A program made the translations under genes and the position numbers. 64,000 nucleotides of DNA, from NCBI RefSeq assembly GCF_937123735.1, contig NZ_CAKZKL010000028.1, forward strand, positions 62,001 through 126,000, in the 5' to 3' direction. This DNA is from an uncultured Lentibacter sp. GTDB taxonomy: Bacteria; Pseudomonadota; Alphaproteobacteria; Rhodobacterales; Rhodobacteraceae. The notes beneath the pieces are model-generated. The model did not search any database and had not been told where the DNA came from. It was given only the letters and a program-made list of their open reading frames with translations. The stretch's first letter is position 1. Each line of letters starts with the position of its first letter. This document shows, in pieces, positions 37,973 through 47,294 of the stretch.

Positions 37973-38450
37973 GGCTGTTTTGCATATGCTCTGCGGCAAG
38001 ATTGCTGCGGGCAAATCGACCTTGAGCGCAGAGCTGGGGAAGGGCGCAGGCACACTCGTGTTGTGCGAGGATGAATGGCTTTATGCGTTGTTTGCCGATC
38101 GGCTTGAAACGCTCGCCGATTATGCGGATTGCACGGCGCGGCTGCGCGAAATTGTTGGCCCGTTGTGTATTGATCTGCTGCGCGCGGGGAACTCTGTTGT
38201 TCTGGATTTTGCGGCCAATCGCCCGGCAGAGCGCGCCTGGATGCGCGGCCTTGCCCTGGCCGCCGGGGCGCAGGTGCGGCTGCATTATCTGGCGGTGGAT
38301 GATGCAACCTGTTTGGCGCGGCTCAAGGCGCGCAATGCGCGTGGGGGCCATCCTTTCCAGGTGAGCGAAGCGCAGTTTCACCGGATTACCTCACATTTTG
38401 TACCGCCGACTGAGGATGAGGGCTTTGATGTGATTGAGCACCCTGCCTGA
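37965..38450 (+). CDS. P-loop ATP-binding protein / small kinase (AAA_33-like)
   Basis: MSEAVLHMLCGKIAAGKSTLSAELGKGAGTLVLCEDEWLYALF (Walker A). Confidence 0.85.
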   Translation: MSEAVLHMLCGKIAAGKSTLSAELGKGAGTLVLCEDEWLYALFADRLETLADYADCTARLREIVGPLCIDLLRAGNSVVLDFAANRPAERAWMRGLALAAGAQVRLHYLAVDDATCLARLKARNARGGHPFQVSEAQFHRITSHFVPPTEDEGFDVIEHPA

Positions 38451-38467
38451 GGGGCGGCCACAAAACA

Positions 38468-38495
38468 AAAGGGCCAGCGCGGTGGCTGGCCCTTG
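38468..38495. terminator. Bidirectional terminator hairpin between convergent genes
   Basis: AAGGGCCAGC GCGGTG GCTGGCCCTT with A tract upstream. Confidence 0.7.
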
Positions 38496-38518
38496 GGTGT
38501 TTGATGTAAGCGTCTGGC

Positions 38519-39253
38519 TCAGTCGCGCGGCATGAAGAGGAACATGATCGAGCGGAACATCGCGATGAAGCTGATGTAAAGCTGGAGCGCGCCGATGATC
38601 GCGGCTTTTTCAAGGAACATTTCAGCCTCTTGGCCGCCCTGGTAGCGTGCGCCGAGGTAGGTGTTCTTGATGTCTTGGGTGGAGGTTGCCGTGAGCACGG
38701 CGAACACGCCGAGGATGGCAAGGTTCATCCACCACGCGCCGTTTGCGCCCATGCCACCTGTGAACATGCTGAACAGGCCAATCGCGACAATCCCCCAAGC
38801 CATCATGGTTGCGACCTGGCCGATGGGGCCGAGGTTGCGCTTGGTGAGGTAGCCGGTAAGGCTGAGGCCAAGGAAGGCAACAGCGGTGTAGAGCAGCCCC
38901 ATGATCACGCTGGACATGGAGAACATGATGAAGATCACCGAGAGCGACACGCCTGTGAGCGCGGCATAGGCCCAGAAGATCATGTTGATGCTCGCGACAC
39001 TCAGGCGCTCGAAGGCGAAGTTGGCCACGAGAACGAAGGCCAGCGGGCCGAAGATGACCGCGTAGACGATTGGCGGGACCAGAAGGACTTGCTGTGCCGC
39101 AGGGCTTTGGGCCACGAGGTAAGCCAAAGCAAAGGTCGCAAGGAGTGCGGCCGACATAAGGCCGTAAACCTTGTTCATATGGGCACGAAGCCCTTGGTCG
39201 ATTGCGGCGTCCTGCGTGCGCGCGCCGGAATGGACGGTGTCAAATTCTGCCAT
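38519..39253 (-). CDS. Bax inhibitor-1/YccA family protein
   Basis: 244 aa; RTQDAAIDQGLRAHMNKVYGLMSAALLATFALAYLVAQSP; 7 TM. Confidence 0.93.
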   Translation of the reverse strand: MAEFDTVHSGARTQDAAIDQGLRAHMNKVYGLMSAALLATFALAYLVAQSPAAQQVLLVPPIVYAVIFGPLAFVLVANFAFERLSVASINMIFWAYAALTGVSLSVIFIMFSMSSVIMGLLYTAVAFLGLSLTGYLTKRNLGPIGQVATMMAWGIVAIGLFSMFTGGMGANGAWWMNLAILGVFAVLTATSTQDIKNTYLGARYQGGQEAEMFLEKAAIIGALQLYISFIAMFRSIMFLFMPRD

Positions 39254-39410
39254 TTAAGCCTCCGAAGTTGCATAGGCGTTATGTGGCCCTGCCTATTCAC
39301 AGAGCCCTCAGGGTGAATATCGGTGAGGCGGGGGGCTTTTTCAAGCATTTCCCGCTGTGATTTTGTCGGGTTTTTACGTTTTCAAAGCGAGGTGTGGCGC
39401 GGTGCTCTCT

Positions 39411-40385
39411 TCAGAGGGTGATCACCACCTTGCCGGTGGATTTGCGGCTGCGCAGAAGCTCCATGCCCTCAAGGGCTTGCTCAAGCGGCAGGGCGTGGCT
39501 CACATGGGGCTTGATCTTGCCTTCGGCATGCCAGCGCACCAGCTCGGTAAGGCTGTCTGTGACGACGGAGGGCTTGAACGCGAGGTAGCCGCCCCAGTAA
39601 AAGCCCATGACGGTGAGGTTTTTGACCAGAAGGATATTGGCGGGCACTTGCGGCACTTCGCCCGAGGCGAACCCGATGCTGAGCAGGCGTGCTTCGGGGT
39701 TGCAGGCGCGCATGGCGGCCTTGAACTGATCGCCCCCCACCGGGTCATAGACCACATCCGCGCCGCCAAGGGCGCGCACGGCCTCGCGGATATCGTCTTT
39801 TTCGGCGTCGATCAGGTGATCCGCGCCTGCGGCTTTGGCCACGGCGAGCTTATCGGCGCCGCGCGCGCAGGCAATAACCGTTGCCCCCATGAGCTTGCCG
39901 ATTTCAACGGCTGTGAGCCCAACGCCGCCTGCTGCGCCAAGCACCAGCAGGGTTTCGCCTGCCTTGAGCCCGGCCTTGTAGCCAAGCGCGACATGGCTTG
40001 TGCCATAGGCCACTTGCAGGGCCGCCGCGCTGACCATATCGGTGCCCTGCGGCAGCGGGGTGACGCGGGACGCGTCAAAACAGGCGTAATTAGCCAGCCC
40101 CCCCTGTCCGCCAAAGACCAAGACAGGCGTGCCCACGGCGGGGCCGCTCACGCCTTCACCCAGCGCATCCACCACGCCAGAGACCTCCATTCCCATGGTA
40201 AAGGGGTAGGCGGGGGTCTCCTGATAGCTGCCTTGCACCATGAGAAGATCTGCAAAATTGAGCCCGCAGGCGGCAATTTTGACGCGCAGCTCCCCGGCAG
40301 CGGGCTGCGGGCGGGCGATGGTTTCAAGGACGGGCGGTTGCCCTTTGCTCAGGCAGCGCAGGGCGCGCATGGTCGGGGTGCTCAT
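39411..40385 (-). CDS. NADPH:quinone oxidoreductase (MDR/zinc-independent) family protein
   Basis: 324 aa; GETLLVLGAAGGVGLTAVEIGKLMGATVIACARGADKLAVAKAAGADHLID. Confidence 0.9.
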   Translation of the reverse strand: MSTPTMRALRCLSKGQPPVLETIARPQPAAGELRVKIAACGLNFADLLMVQGSYQETPAYPFTMGMEVSGVVDALGEGVSGPAVGTPVLVFGGQGGLANYACFDASRVTPLPQGTDMVSAAALQVAYGTSHVALGYKAGLKAGETLLVLGAAGGVGLTAVEIGKLMGATVIACARGADKLAVAKAAGADHLIDAEKDDIREAVRALGGADVVYDPVGGDQFKAAMRACNPEARLLSIGFASGEVPQVPANILLVKNLTVMGFYWGGYLAFKPSVVTDSLTELVRWHAEGKIKPHVSHALPLEQALEGMELLRSRKSTGKVVITL

Positions 40386-40533
40386 TGGGATGGTCCTTTC
40401 AGCGACGGCGGCTGTGCCTGTTTTGCCTTCTGGCGGTGCGCAGGTAAACCAAAAATTCGACCCTCCAGAGCCGGCAATTAAGCTTAAGGTTGTGTATTTT
40501 AATAATGAAACACGCTAAGCTTGAGGGTTTTTC

Positions 40534-40562
40534 TTGACAAAATTCCCCTTTAAACGCGTAAT
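40534..40562 (+). promoter_or_regulatory. Candidate sigma70-type promoter upstream of XRE regulator
   Basis: TTGACA (40534-40539), 17-bp spacer, CGTAAT (40557-40562); AT-rich intergenic region. Confidence 0.4.
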
Positions 40563-40746
40563 GCGTGTAAGCAAGAATTTGTTTAGCTTTATGCGGTATC
40601 CTTTTCGGGAAGACATGGCACCGAGGCTATAAAACGTTTGATTTCCGTCTCTGATTGGTCTTGTAACGGTGTGACCCATGATTTCGCGCCGCTGCGACAG
40701 GCAAGTGATTGGTAATAGTTTGTGAATAGAAATTGAGGAGTAAAAT

Positions 40747-41118
40747 ATGGCTCACCCCGTAGATGTCCACGTCGGCAAGCGCTTGCGCCAGCGCCGCTGG
40801 CTTGTTGGCATGACACAGCAGCAATTGGCCGAGAAAGTTGGGATCAAATTTCAGCAGATCCAAAAATACGAAACCGGGGCAAACCGTGTCAGCGCCTCGC
40901 GGCTTTGGGACATTTCAGAGGTTCTGGATGTTCCGGTCTCCCATTTCTTTGAGGCAATGGAGGCCGCAGAGCTGCCCGGCCCCAAAGACGAGAGTATCCC
41001 GGCTGATTTGCTGGCCGATAAAGAGGCGATGGATTTGATCCGCTCTTATTATTCGATACCGGAAAACCAGCGTAAGCGGCTTTTTGAACTGGCGCGGGTG
41101 TTGAGCGACGTGGCCTAG
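40747..41118 (+). CDS. XRE family HTH transcriptional regulator
   Basis: 123 aa; GKRLRQRRWLVGMTQQQLAEKVGIKFQQIQKYETGANRVSASRLWDISEVLDVPVSHFFE. Confidence 0.95.
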   Translation: MAHPVDVHVGKRLRQRRWLVGMTQQQLAEKVGIKFQQIQKYETGANRVSASRLWDISEVLDVPVSHFFEAMEAAELPGPKDESIPADLLADKEAMDLIRSYYSIPENQRKRLFELARVLSDVA

Positions 41119-41188
41119 CGCAGCGGCGGCTTGCCTTTGGGGCGCGGGTTGCGGCATAGACGCCCAAAAGGGCGGCAAGAGGCAAGAT

Positions 41189-41980
41189 ATGAAAACTGAC
41201 GACTTGCTCAGCACGGCTCATGCGCTGGCCGATGTGGCCCGCAGCGAGGTGCTGGGCTATTTTCGCGCCGATGGTCTGACGGCTGAGAACAAGCTGGCCA
41301 CTGGCTTTGATCCAGTGACAGCGGCAGACAAGGCCGCAGAGCGTGCCATGCGCGCGGTCCTGGCGCAGCGCCGCCCCGATGATGCGGTGATCGGTGAGGA
41401 ATATGGCAACACCGAAGGCCGCTCGGGGCTGACCTGGGTTTTGGACCCGATAGACGGCACTCGCGGCTTTTTGGCCGGCACACCCACCTGGGGGGTGCTG
41501 ATTGCGGTCTGCGATCTGTCAGGGCCGGTTTTCGGGATGGTGGACCAACCCTATATCGGCGAGCGTTTCTGGGGTGGGTTTGGCGCTTGTGAGATGGTCG
41601 GACCGCTGGGGCGCAAAGCGCTCAAGACCCGTGCGGGCCGCCCCTTGAGCGAAGCGATCTTGTTTTCGACCTTTCCGGAAATCGGCAGCGCTCAGGAGCG
41701 CGCTGGGTTTCAGGCCCTCGCAGCACAGGTGCGGCTGACGCGGTATGGCATGGATTGTTACGCCTATGCCTTGCTGGCGGCTGGGCAGATTGATCTGGTG
41801 GTGGAGGCAGGTTTGTCCAACTACGATATCTGCGCGCCAATCGGCTTGATTGAGGCCGCTGGCGGAATTGTGACCGACTGGCAAGGCGGCCCGGCCCACA
41901 ACGGCGGGCGGGTTTTGGCGGCGGCGGACCCGATACAGCATGGCGCGGCTTTGGAGCTTTTGCGCCGGGTGCCTGCGTAA
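41189..41980 (+). CDS. hisN: Histidinol-phosphatase / inositol monophosphatase family
   Basis: 263 aa; VIGEEYGNTEGRSGLTWVLDPIDGTRGFLAGTPTWGVLIAV; YDICAPIGLIEAAGGIVTDWQGG. Confidence 0.9.
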   Translation: MKTDDLLSTAHALADVARSEVLGYFRADGLTAENKLATGFDPVTAADKAAERAMRAVLAQRRPDDAVIGEEYGNTEGRSGLTWVLDPIDGTRGFLAGTPTWGVLIAVCDLSGPVFGMVDQPYIGERFWGGFGACEMVGPLGRKALKTRAGRPLSEAILFSTFPEIGSAQERAGFQALAAQVRLTRYGMDCYAYALLAAGQIDLVVEAGLSNYDICAPIGLIEAAGGIVTDWQGGPAHNGGRVLAAADPIQHGAALELLRRVPA

Positions 41981-42090
41981 GCGGGCTTTGCGCGCGCAGC
42001 GATCTGCGCTAGACTGACAGGGCCTGCGCTTCTTGGCCCTTTTCCAGCGCGGCGGTTTTGGCATGAGAGGGCACCAAGAGAGGTGCAACC

Positions 42091-43425
42091 ATGCAAGAAA
42101 CCCTGATCCGCGGTGCGGACCACATCCTCACGATGAATGATGCGCGCAGCGAGCTGCAAGGCGCCGACATCCTGTTGCGTGACGGCAAGATCGCAGCGGT
42201 GGGCCACGGTTTGAGCACTGCGGGGGCGGTGTTGGAGGCGCGCGGCTGTGTTGTGACGCCGGGGCTTGTGAACACCCATCATCATCTCTACCAGACCCTG
42301 ACCCGGGCCGTTCCGGGGGGGCAGGACGCCTTGCTGTTTGGCTGGCTCAAAACGCTCTATCCGATCTGGGCGCGGTTTGGCCCGGAAGAGATGTTTGTAT
42401 CGGCACAGGTAGGGCTGGCTGAGCTGGCGCTGACGGGCTGCACGATGAGCTCGGACCACCTTTACCTTTTTCCCAATGGCGCACGGCTGGATGATACGAT
42501 TGCCGCGGCGCGCGAGGTTGGGTTGCGCTTTCATCCCACGCGCGGCGCGATGAGCATTGGCGAAAGTGATGGCGGCTTGCCACCGGACAGTCTTGTGGAG
42601 CGGGAAGCCGCGATTTTGGAAGACAGCATTCGGGTGATTGATGCCCACCACGACAGCTCGGAGGGGGCGATGGTGCGGGTGGGCGTTGCGCCTTGTTCGC
42701 CTTTCTCGGTCAGCCGGGAGCTGATGCGCGATGCGGCGCTGCTGGCGCGCGACAAGGGTGTTATGCTGCACACCCATCTGGCCGAAAATGACGAGGATGT
42801 GGCTTATAGTCTTGCCAAATTCGGTTGCCGGCCGGGGCAATATGCCGAGGATCTGGGCTGGACGGGGCCAGATGTGTGGCATGCGCATTGCGTGAAGCTG
42901 GATGGGCAAGAGATTGATTTATTTGCCCGTTCCGGCACGGGGGTGGCGCATTGCCCCTGTTCCAATTGCCGGCTGGGCTCGGGGATTGCCCCTGTGCGTG
43001 CGATGCGCGATGGCGGGGTCAAGTTGGGGCTTGGCGTTGATGGCTCGGCCAGCAACGACAGCGGCCAGATGATGCTGGAAGCCCGCCAGGCGATGCTGTT
43101 GCAGCGGGTGGCGCGCGGGGCGGACGCGATGAGCGCACGCGAGGCCCTTGAGATTGCCACGCGCGGCGGGGCCGAAGTTCTGGGGCGCACGGATTGCGGC
43201 CAGATTGCTCCAGGCAAGCGCGCCGATCTGGCCATATGGGATATTCGCGGCGTAGAATCGGCCGGGAGCTGGGACCCTGCAGCGCTGTTGCTTGCCGGGC
43301 CCTCCAGGGTTAAAGATTTGTTTGTAAATGGACGCCATATTGTGCAGGACGCAGAGATGCCGCATCTGGATTTGCCTGCACTATTGGCGCGCCAGCGCAA
43401 GTTGGCACAGAACTTAATGGTTTAA
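42091..43425 (+). CDS. 8-oxoguanine deaminase (amidohydrolase)
   Basis: 444 aa; VVTPGLVNTHHHLYQTLTRAVPG; MLHTHLAENDEDV; LGVDGSASNDSGQMMLEARQAML. Confidence 0.88.
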   Translation: MQETLIRGADHILTMNDARSELQGADILLRDGKIAAVGHGLSTAGAVLEARGCVVTPGLVNTHHHLYQTLTRAVPGGQDALLFGWLKTLYPIWARFGPEEMFVSAQVGLAELALTGCTMSSDHLYLFPNGARLDDTIAAAREVGLRFHPTRGAMSIGESDGGLPPDSLVEREAAILEDSIRVIDAHHDSSEGAMVRVGVAPCSPFSVSRELMRDAALLARDKGVMLHTHLAENDEDVAYSLAKFGCRPGQYAEDLGWTGPDVWHAHCVKLDGQEIDLFARSGTGVAHCPCSNCRLGSGIAPVRAMRDGGVKLGLGVDGSASNDSGQMMLEARQAMLLQRVARGADAMSAREALEIATRGGAEVLGRTDCGQIAPGKRADLAIWDIRGVESAGSWDPAALLLAGPSRVKDLFVNGRHIVQDAEMPHLDLPALLARQRKLAQNLMV

Positions 43426-43429
43426 TGGA

Positions 43430-43879
43430 GTGACGTGGTTGCGAGTATTGATGAGTTTGACGGTGGCGATTCTTATGGCAGGCGGGCCTGTTCTGGCCGA
43501 GCCTGCGCGTGATGTGATCAAGATGGTGAACGCCTTACGGGCCAAACACGGGCTGCACGCCCTAAAGCTGAGCCCCGAGCTTGAGGCCGCCGCGCAGCGC
43601 CACGCGCAGGATATGGCGCGGCGCAACTTTTTGGATCACAAGGGGTCGGATGGCTCGAGCCCGGCCAATCGCGCCAAGCGGGCGGGATACAACTTTTGCA
43701 CGGTGGCCGAAAATGTGGCTGCCGGGCAGCGCAGCTCGGGCGAGGTCATGCAGGCCTGGACAGACTCGACGGGTCATCGGCGCAATATGCTCAAGCCCAA
43801 GGCGCGTGATATTGCGGTGGTGCGCGGGCCGAACAACAAATGGGTGATGATGTTGGCGGCCAAGCGCGGGCGCTGCTAA
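43430..43879 (+). CDS. CAP domain (SCP-like) secreted protein
   Basis: VNALRAKHGLHALKLSPELEAAAQRHAQDMARRNFLDHKGSDGSSPANRAKRAGYNFCTVAENVAAGQ...AWTDSTGHRRNML. Confidence 0.92.
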   Translation: MTWLRVLMSLTVAILMAGGPVLAEPARDVIKMVNALRAKHGLHALKLSPELEAAAQRHAQDMARRNFLDHKGSDGSSPANRAKRAGYNFCTVAENVAAGQRSSGEVMQAWTDSTGHRRNMLKPKARDIAVVRGPNNKWVMMLAAKRGRC

Positions 43880-43947
43880 GGGTGAAATCCCCGATTGCCC
43901 CTGTGGCGGCTTGCGCTTAGGTTGGCCGCCAACAGACGGGGGCAAAA

Positions 43948-45330
43948 TTGAGCGACGAGAGTTTTGAAACAGTTGAGCCTGACGATGAGGCCTATGAGCT
44001 GAGCCGCAGAGATGTGGACGCGGTGCTCGAGGCGGTGGAGCAGGGCGCGCGCGATGCGCTGATCGCGCGAATGGAGCCCATGCACGCGGCAGATATTGCG
44101 GACATGCTTGAGCAGATCAGCTCGGCGGATCGCTATGCGCTGATTGAGCTTTACGGCGTCGAATTTGACGGGGATATCCTCTCCGAACTCGACGAAAGCA
44201 TCCGTGAGGATGTGATTTCGGCGCTGCGGCCCGAAGTTCTGGCGGAAGCCGTGCGCGAGCTTGAGTCTGATGATGTTGTGGACCTGCTCGAAGACCTTGA
44301 GGCGCCGCAGCAGGAAGCCATTTTCGAGGCGCTGGATGATGCGGATGCGGTGATTGCGCGCCAGGCGTTGAGCTATCCCGAGGAATCGGCCGGGCGTTTG
44401 ATGCAGCGCGAAGTTGTGGCTGCGCCAGAGCATTGGACTGTTGGCGATGCGATTGATTTCATGCGCTCTTCGGAGGATCTGCCGGAACAATTTTATCATG
44501 TGGTGCTCGTGGATCCGCGGATGCACCCTGTTGGCAATGTGACCCTGGGGCGCATTATGGGTGCGCCGCGCAAGCAGCCGCTGCACGCGCTGGTGGAAGA
44601 TGTCTTCCAGATCATTCCGGTGGATCAGGATGAGGGCGATGTCGCCTATGCTTTCAACCAGTATCACCTGATTTCAGCGCCGGTTGTGGATGACGAAGGG
44701 CGCCTTGTGGGGGTGATCACCATTGATGATGCGATGGCGGTTCTGGATGAGGAGCATGAAGAGGACATCATGCGCCTTGCCGGTGTGGGCGAGGGCAGCC
44801 TGACCGACCGGGTGATCAGCACCACGCGCCGTCGCTTTCCGTGGTTGGCGGTCAATCTGGTGACGGCGGTTCTGGCGAGCCTGGTGATTGCCCAGTTTGA
44901 AGGGGTGATATCTGACTATGTTGCCCTGGCGGTCTTGATGCCGATTGTGGCCTCCATGGGCGGCAATGCGGGCACCCAAAGCCTGACTGTGGCGGTGCGC
45001 GCCATTGCGACCAAGGATTTGACCAGCTCCAACGTCTGGCGTGTGATCCGGCGTGAGGTGCTTGTGGGCGCGCTCAATGGCGGCATTTTTGCCCTGGTGA
45101 TGGGCGCTGTTTGCCTGTTGTGGTTTTCCTCGCCGCTGCTGGGGGCGGTGATTGCCGCGGCGATGGTGATCAACCTTGTGGTGGCCGGGCTTGCGGGGAC
45201 GGTGATTCCTGTGGCGCTGGAAAAAGCGGGCGTTGACCCGGCGTTGGCCTCGGGCGCTTTTGTGACGACGGTGACCGATGTGGTTGGGTTTTTTGCCTTT
45301 CTTGGGCTGGCTGCTTGGGTGCTGGTGTGA
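43948..45330 (+). CDS. mgtE: Magnesium transporter MgtE
   Basis: 460 aa; MgtE N domain, CBS domains, LMPIVASMGGNAGTQSLTVAVRAIA; TTG start. Confidence 0.95.
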   Translation: MSDESFETVEPDDEAYELSRRDVDAVLEAVEQGARDALIARMEPMHAADIADMLEQISSADRYALIELYGVEFDGDILSELDESIREDVISALRPEVLAEAVRELESDDVVDLLEDLEAPQQEAIFEALDDADAVIARQALSYPEESAGRLMQREVVAAPEHWTVGDAIDFMRSSEDLPEQFYHVVLVDPRMHPVGNVTLGRIMGAPRKQPLHALVEDVFQIIPVDQDEGDVAYAFNQYHLISAPVVDDEGRLVGVITIDDAMAVLDEEHEEDIMRLAGVGEGSLTDRVISTTRRRFPWLAVNLVTAVLASLVIAQFEGVISDYVALAVLMPIVASMGGNAGTQSLTVAVRAIATKDLTSSNVWRVIRREVLVGALNGGIFALVMGAVCLLWFSSPLLGAVIAAAMVINLVVAGLAGTVIPVALEKAGVDPALASGAFVTTVTDVVGFFAFLGLAAWVLV

Positions 45331-45884
45331 GCTCTTTGGCGCAGCAGAAGGCAGCGGCGCGCCAGGCCGCTTTTGCACGGCGCAAGCTGGCGTTTCAGGC
45401 CGCAGGCGCGGCGCAGGCGGGCTATCTCTCGGAAGTTCTGGCGGGCCATAGGGGCGTGCCCTTGGCCGGGTTTATGCCGATCAGAACCGAGATTGACCCG
45501 CTCCCCGCAATGGCGGAGGCGGCGGCGCACGGGCCTGTGGGCGTGCCGGTTATTCAGGCGGCCGGGCAGGCCCTGAAATTTGCCCTCTGGGAGCCGGATT
45601 GCGCGCTTGTGGAGGGGCCGTTCAAGGCGATGATCCCCGCAGAGCTTGACTATTTTGAGCCGGAAATCCTGATTGTGCCGCTGGTGGCCTTTGACCGCAA
45701 AGGCGGGCGGCTGGGCTACGGGGGCGGATTTTATGACCGCACGCTCGAAGGCTTGCGCACGACACGCGCGACACTCGCGATCGGGTTTGCGTTTGCGGCG
45801 CAGCAGGCAGAGGATTTGCCGCTTGAGGCGACGGACCAGCCATTGGATATGATCGTGACGGAGCGCGGGATTATCACGCTGTGA
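45327..45884 (+). CDS. 5-formyltetrahydrofolate cyclo-ligase
   Basis: GTG start overlapping mgtE stop; IVPLVAFDRKGGRLGYGGGFYDRTL. Confidence 0.93.
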   Translation: MSSLAQQKAAARQAAFARRKLAFQAAGAAQAGYLSEVLAGHRGVPLAGFMPIRTEIDPLPAMAEAAAHGPVGVPVIQAAGQALKFALWEPDCALVEGPFKAMIPAELDYFEPEILIVPLVAFDRKGGRLGYGGGFYDRTLEGLRTTRATLAIGFAFAAQQAEDLPLEATDQPLDMIVTERGIITL

Positions 45885-45937
45885 AGCCCTTTTGCAGCGC
45901 GCGCCCACCCGCCCACCCCGCGCGCTGCAAAAGGGCT
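45885..45937. other. Perfect 19-bp hairpin with C-rich loop (G-quadruplex motif on minus strand)
   Basis: AGCCCTTTTGCAGCGCGCG (45885-45903) / CGCGCGCTGCAAAAGGGCT (45919-45937); loop CCCACCCGCCCACCC. Confidence 0.9.
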
Positions 45938-45978
45938 GCCTTCGGCGAGGATATTTTTTGGAAAGAAAAAGAAGGGGA
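45938..45978 (+). repeat. Intergenic repeat element core, copy H
   Basis: GCCTTCGGCGAGGATATTTTTTGGAAAGAAAAAGAAGGGG. Confidence 0.7.
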
Positions 45979-45983
45979 GAGCC

Positions 45984-46454
45984 ATGCACCAGGCACATGA
46001 TTTTGATGCCAAGATCGTTTGGACGGGCAATTTGGGCACGGGGAATGCGACTTATAAAGGCTATGCGCGCAGCTGGGAGGTGCGCACGCCGGGCAAGCCG
46101 GTGATTGCCTGCTCAAACGATCCGCTTCTGGGCGGGGACCCTTCCTTGCACAACCCCGAGGATATGCTGATTGCCGCGCTCTCGGCCTGCCATATGCTGT
46201 GGTATCTGCATCTGGCGCATAACGCGGGGATTGTGGTGCTGGGCTATGAGGACGACCCTGTGGGGCATGGCGAAAGCGCGGCCAGTGGAGCGGGGCGCTT
46301 TGTGGGCGCGACGCTGCGGCCTGTGATCACGCTGGCGGAGGGCAGCGATATTGAGCGCGCGGATGCGGTACACCACGAGATTGCGAAGGTGTGTTTTATT
46401 GCGCGTTCGGTCAATTTTCCGCTGCGGTATTCAGCAAGATACGAGATTGCATAA
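45984..46454 (+). CDS. OsmC family protein
   Basis: 156 aa; LGGDPSLHNPEDMLIAALSACHMLWYLHLA. Confidence 0.9.
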   Translation: MHQAHDFDAKIVWTGNLGTGNATYKGYARSWEVRTPGKPVIACSNDPLLGGDPSLHNPEDMLIAALSACHMLWYLHLAHNAGIVVLGYEDDPVGHGESAASGAGRFVGATLRPVITLAEGSDIERADAVHHEIAKVCFIARSVNFPLRYSARYEIA

Positions 46455-46481
46455 GTGCTGCCTGCGGCCTAAGGGTTCTCT

Positions 46482-47294
46482 ATGAGACTTCTGTTTTTAG
46501 GCGATGTCATGGGCCGCGCGGGGCGACGGGCTGTGAGCGAGCGGCTCAAGGGGCTGCGCGAGGCGTGGGGCCTTGATTTTGTTGTGGTCAATGGCGAGAA
46601 CGCCAGCAACGGGATGGGGCTTTCGGGCGAACATGCCAAGCTGTTGCTGGCCGCGGGTGTGGATTGTCTGACCCTGGGAGACCATGCCTTTGATCAGAAA
46701 GATATGTTGCAGTTTATTGGCCGCGAGCCGCGCATTTTGCGGCCTGTGAATTTTGCCAAAGGGGCACCGGGCGCCGGCGCGCGGGTGTTTCAAGACGGGC
46801 GCGGGCGCAAGATATTGGTGGCGCAGGTTTTGGGGCAGGTCTTTATGAAGCGCGCTTTTGACGACCCGTTTGGGCAGATTGAGGCCGTGCTGAAGACACA
46901 TGTTCTGGGCGGCGCGGTGCAGGCGGCGATTGTCGATGTGCATTGTGAGGCCACCAGCGAGAAAATGGCGATGGGGCATTTTTGCGACGGGCGCGCGAGC
47001 CTTGTTGTCGGCACGCACACCCATGTGCCGACGGGCGATGCGCAGATTTTGCCGCGTGGCACGGCCTATATGACAGATGCGGGGATGTGTGGCGATTATC
47101 TCAGTGTGATTGGCATGGAGACGGAAGAGCCGCTGCGCCGCTTTGTGACCGGGATGTCCAAGAGCCGTTTTACGCCAGCCACGCAAGAGGCAACGCTTTC
47201 GGGGGTTTATGTGGAGACAGACGACCGCACGGGGAAGGCTGTGACGGTGCGCCCTGTGCGGGTGGGTGGGCGTTTGCAGGATGCGGCCCCTTGA
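46482..47294 (+). CDS. YmdB-like metallophosphoesterase (TIGR00282 family)
   Basis: MRLLFLGDVMGRAGRRAVSERL; VVNGENASNGMGLS; VGTHTHVPTGDAQILPRGTAYMTDAGMCG. Confidence 0.93.
   Translation: MRLLFLGDVMGRAGRRAVSERLKGLREAWGLDFVVVNGENASNGMGLSGEHAKLLLAAGVDCLTLGDHAFDQKDMLQFIGREPRILRPVNFAKGAPGAGARVFQDGRGRKILVAQVLGQVFMKRAFDDPFGQIEAVLKTHVLGGAVQAAIVDVHCEATSEKMAMGHFCDGRASLVVGTHTHVPTGDAQILPRGTAYMTDAGMCGDYLSVIGMETEEPLRRFVTGMSKSRFTPATQEATLSGVYVETDDRTGKAVTVRPVRVGGRLQDAAP

Noticed and set aside
37965-38450. P-loop kinase as a zeta-type toxin
   Set aside because: No antitoxin partner ORF adjacent and only a generic Walker A kinase fold is visible.
45100-45330. 6S RNA next to the FTHF cyclo-ligase gene as in enterobacteria
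   Set aside because: The gene overlaps mgtE directly; no room and no 6S-like sequence upstream.
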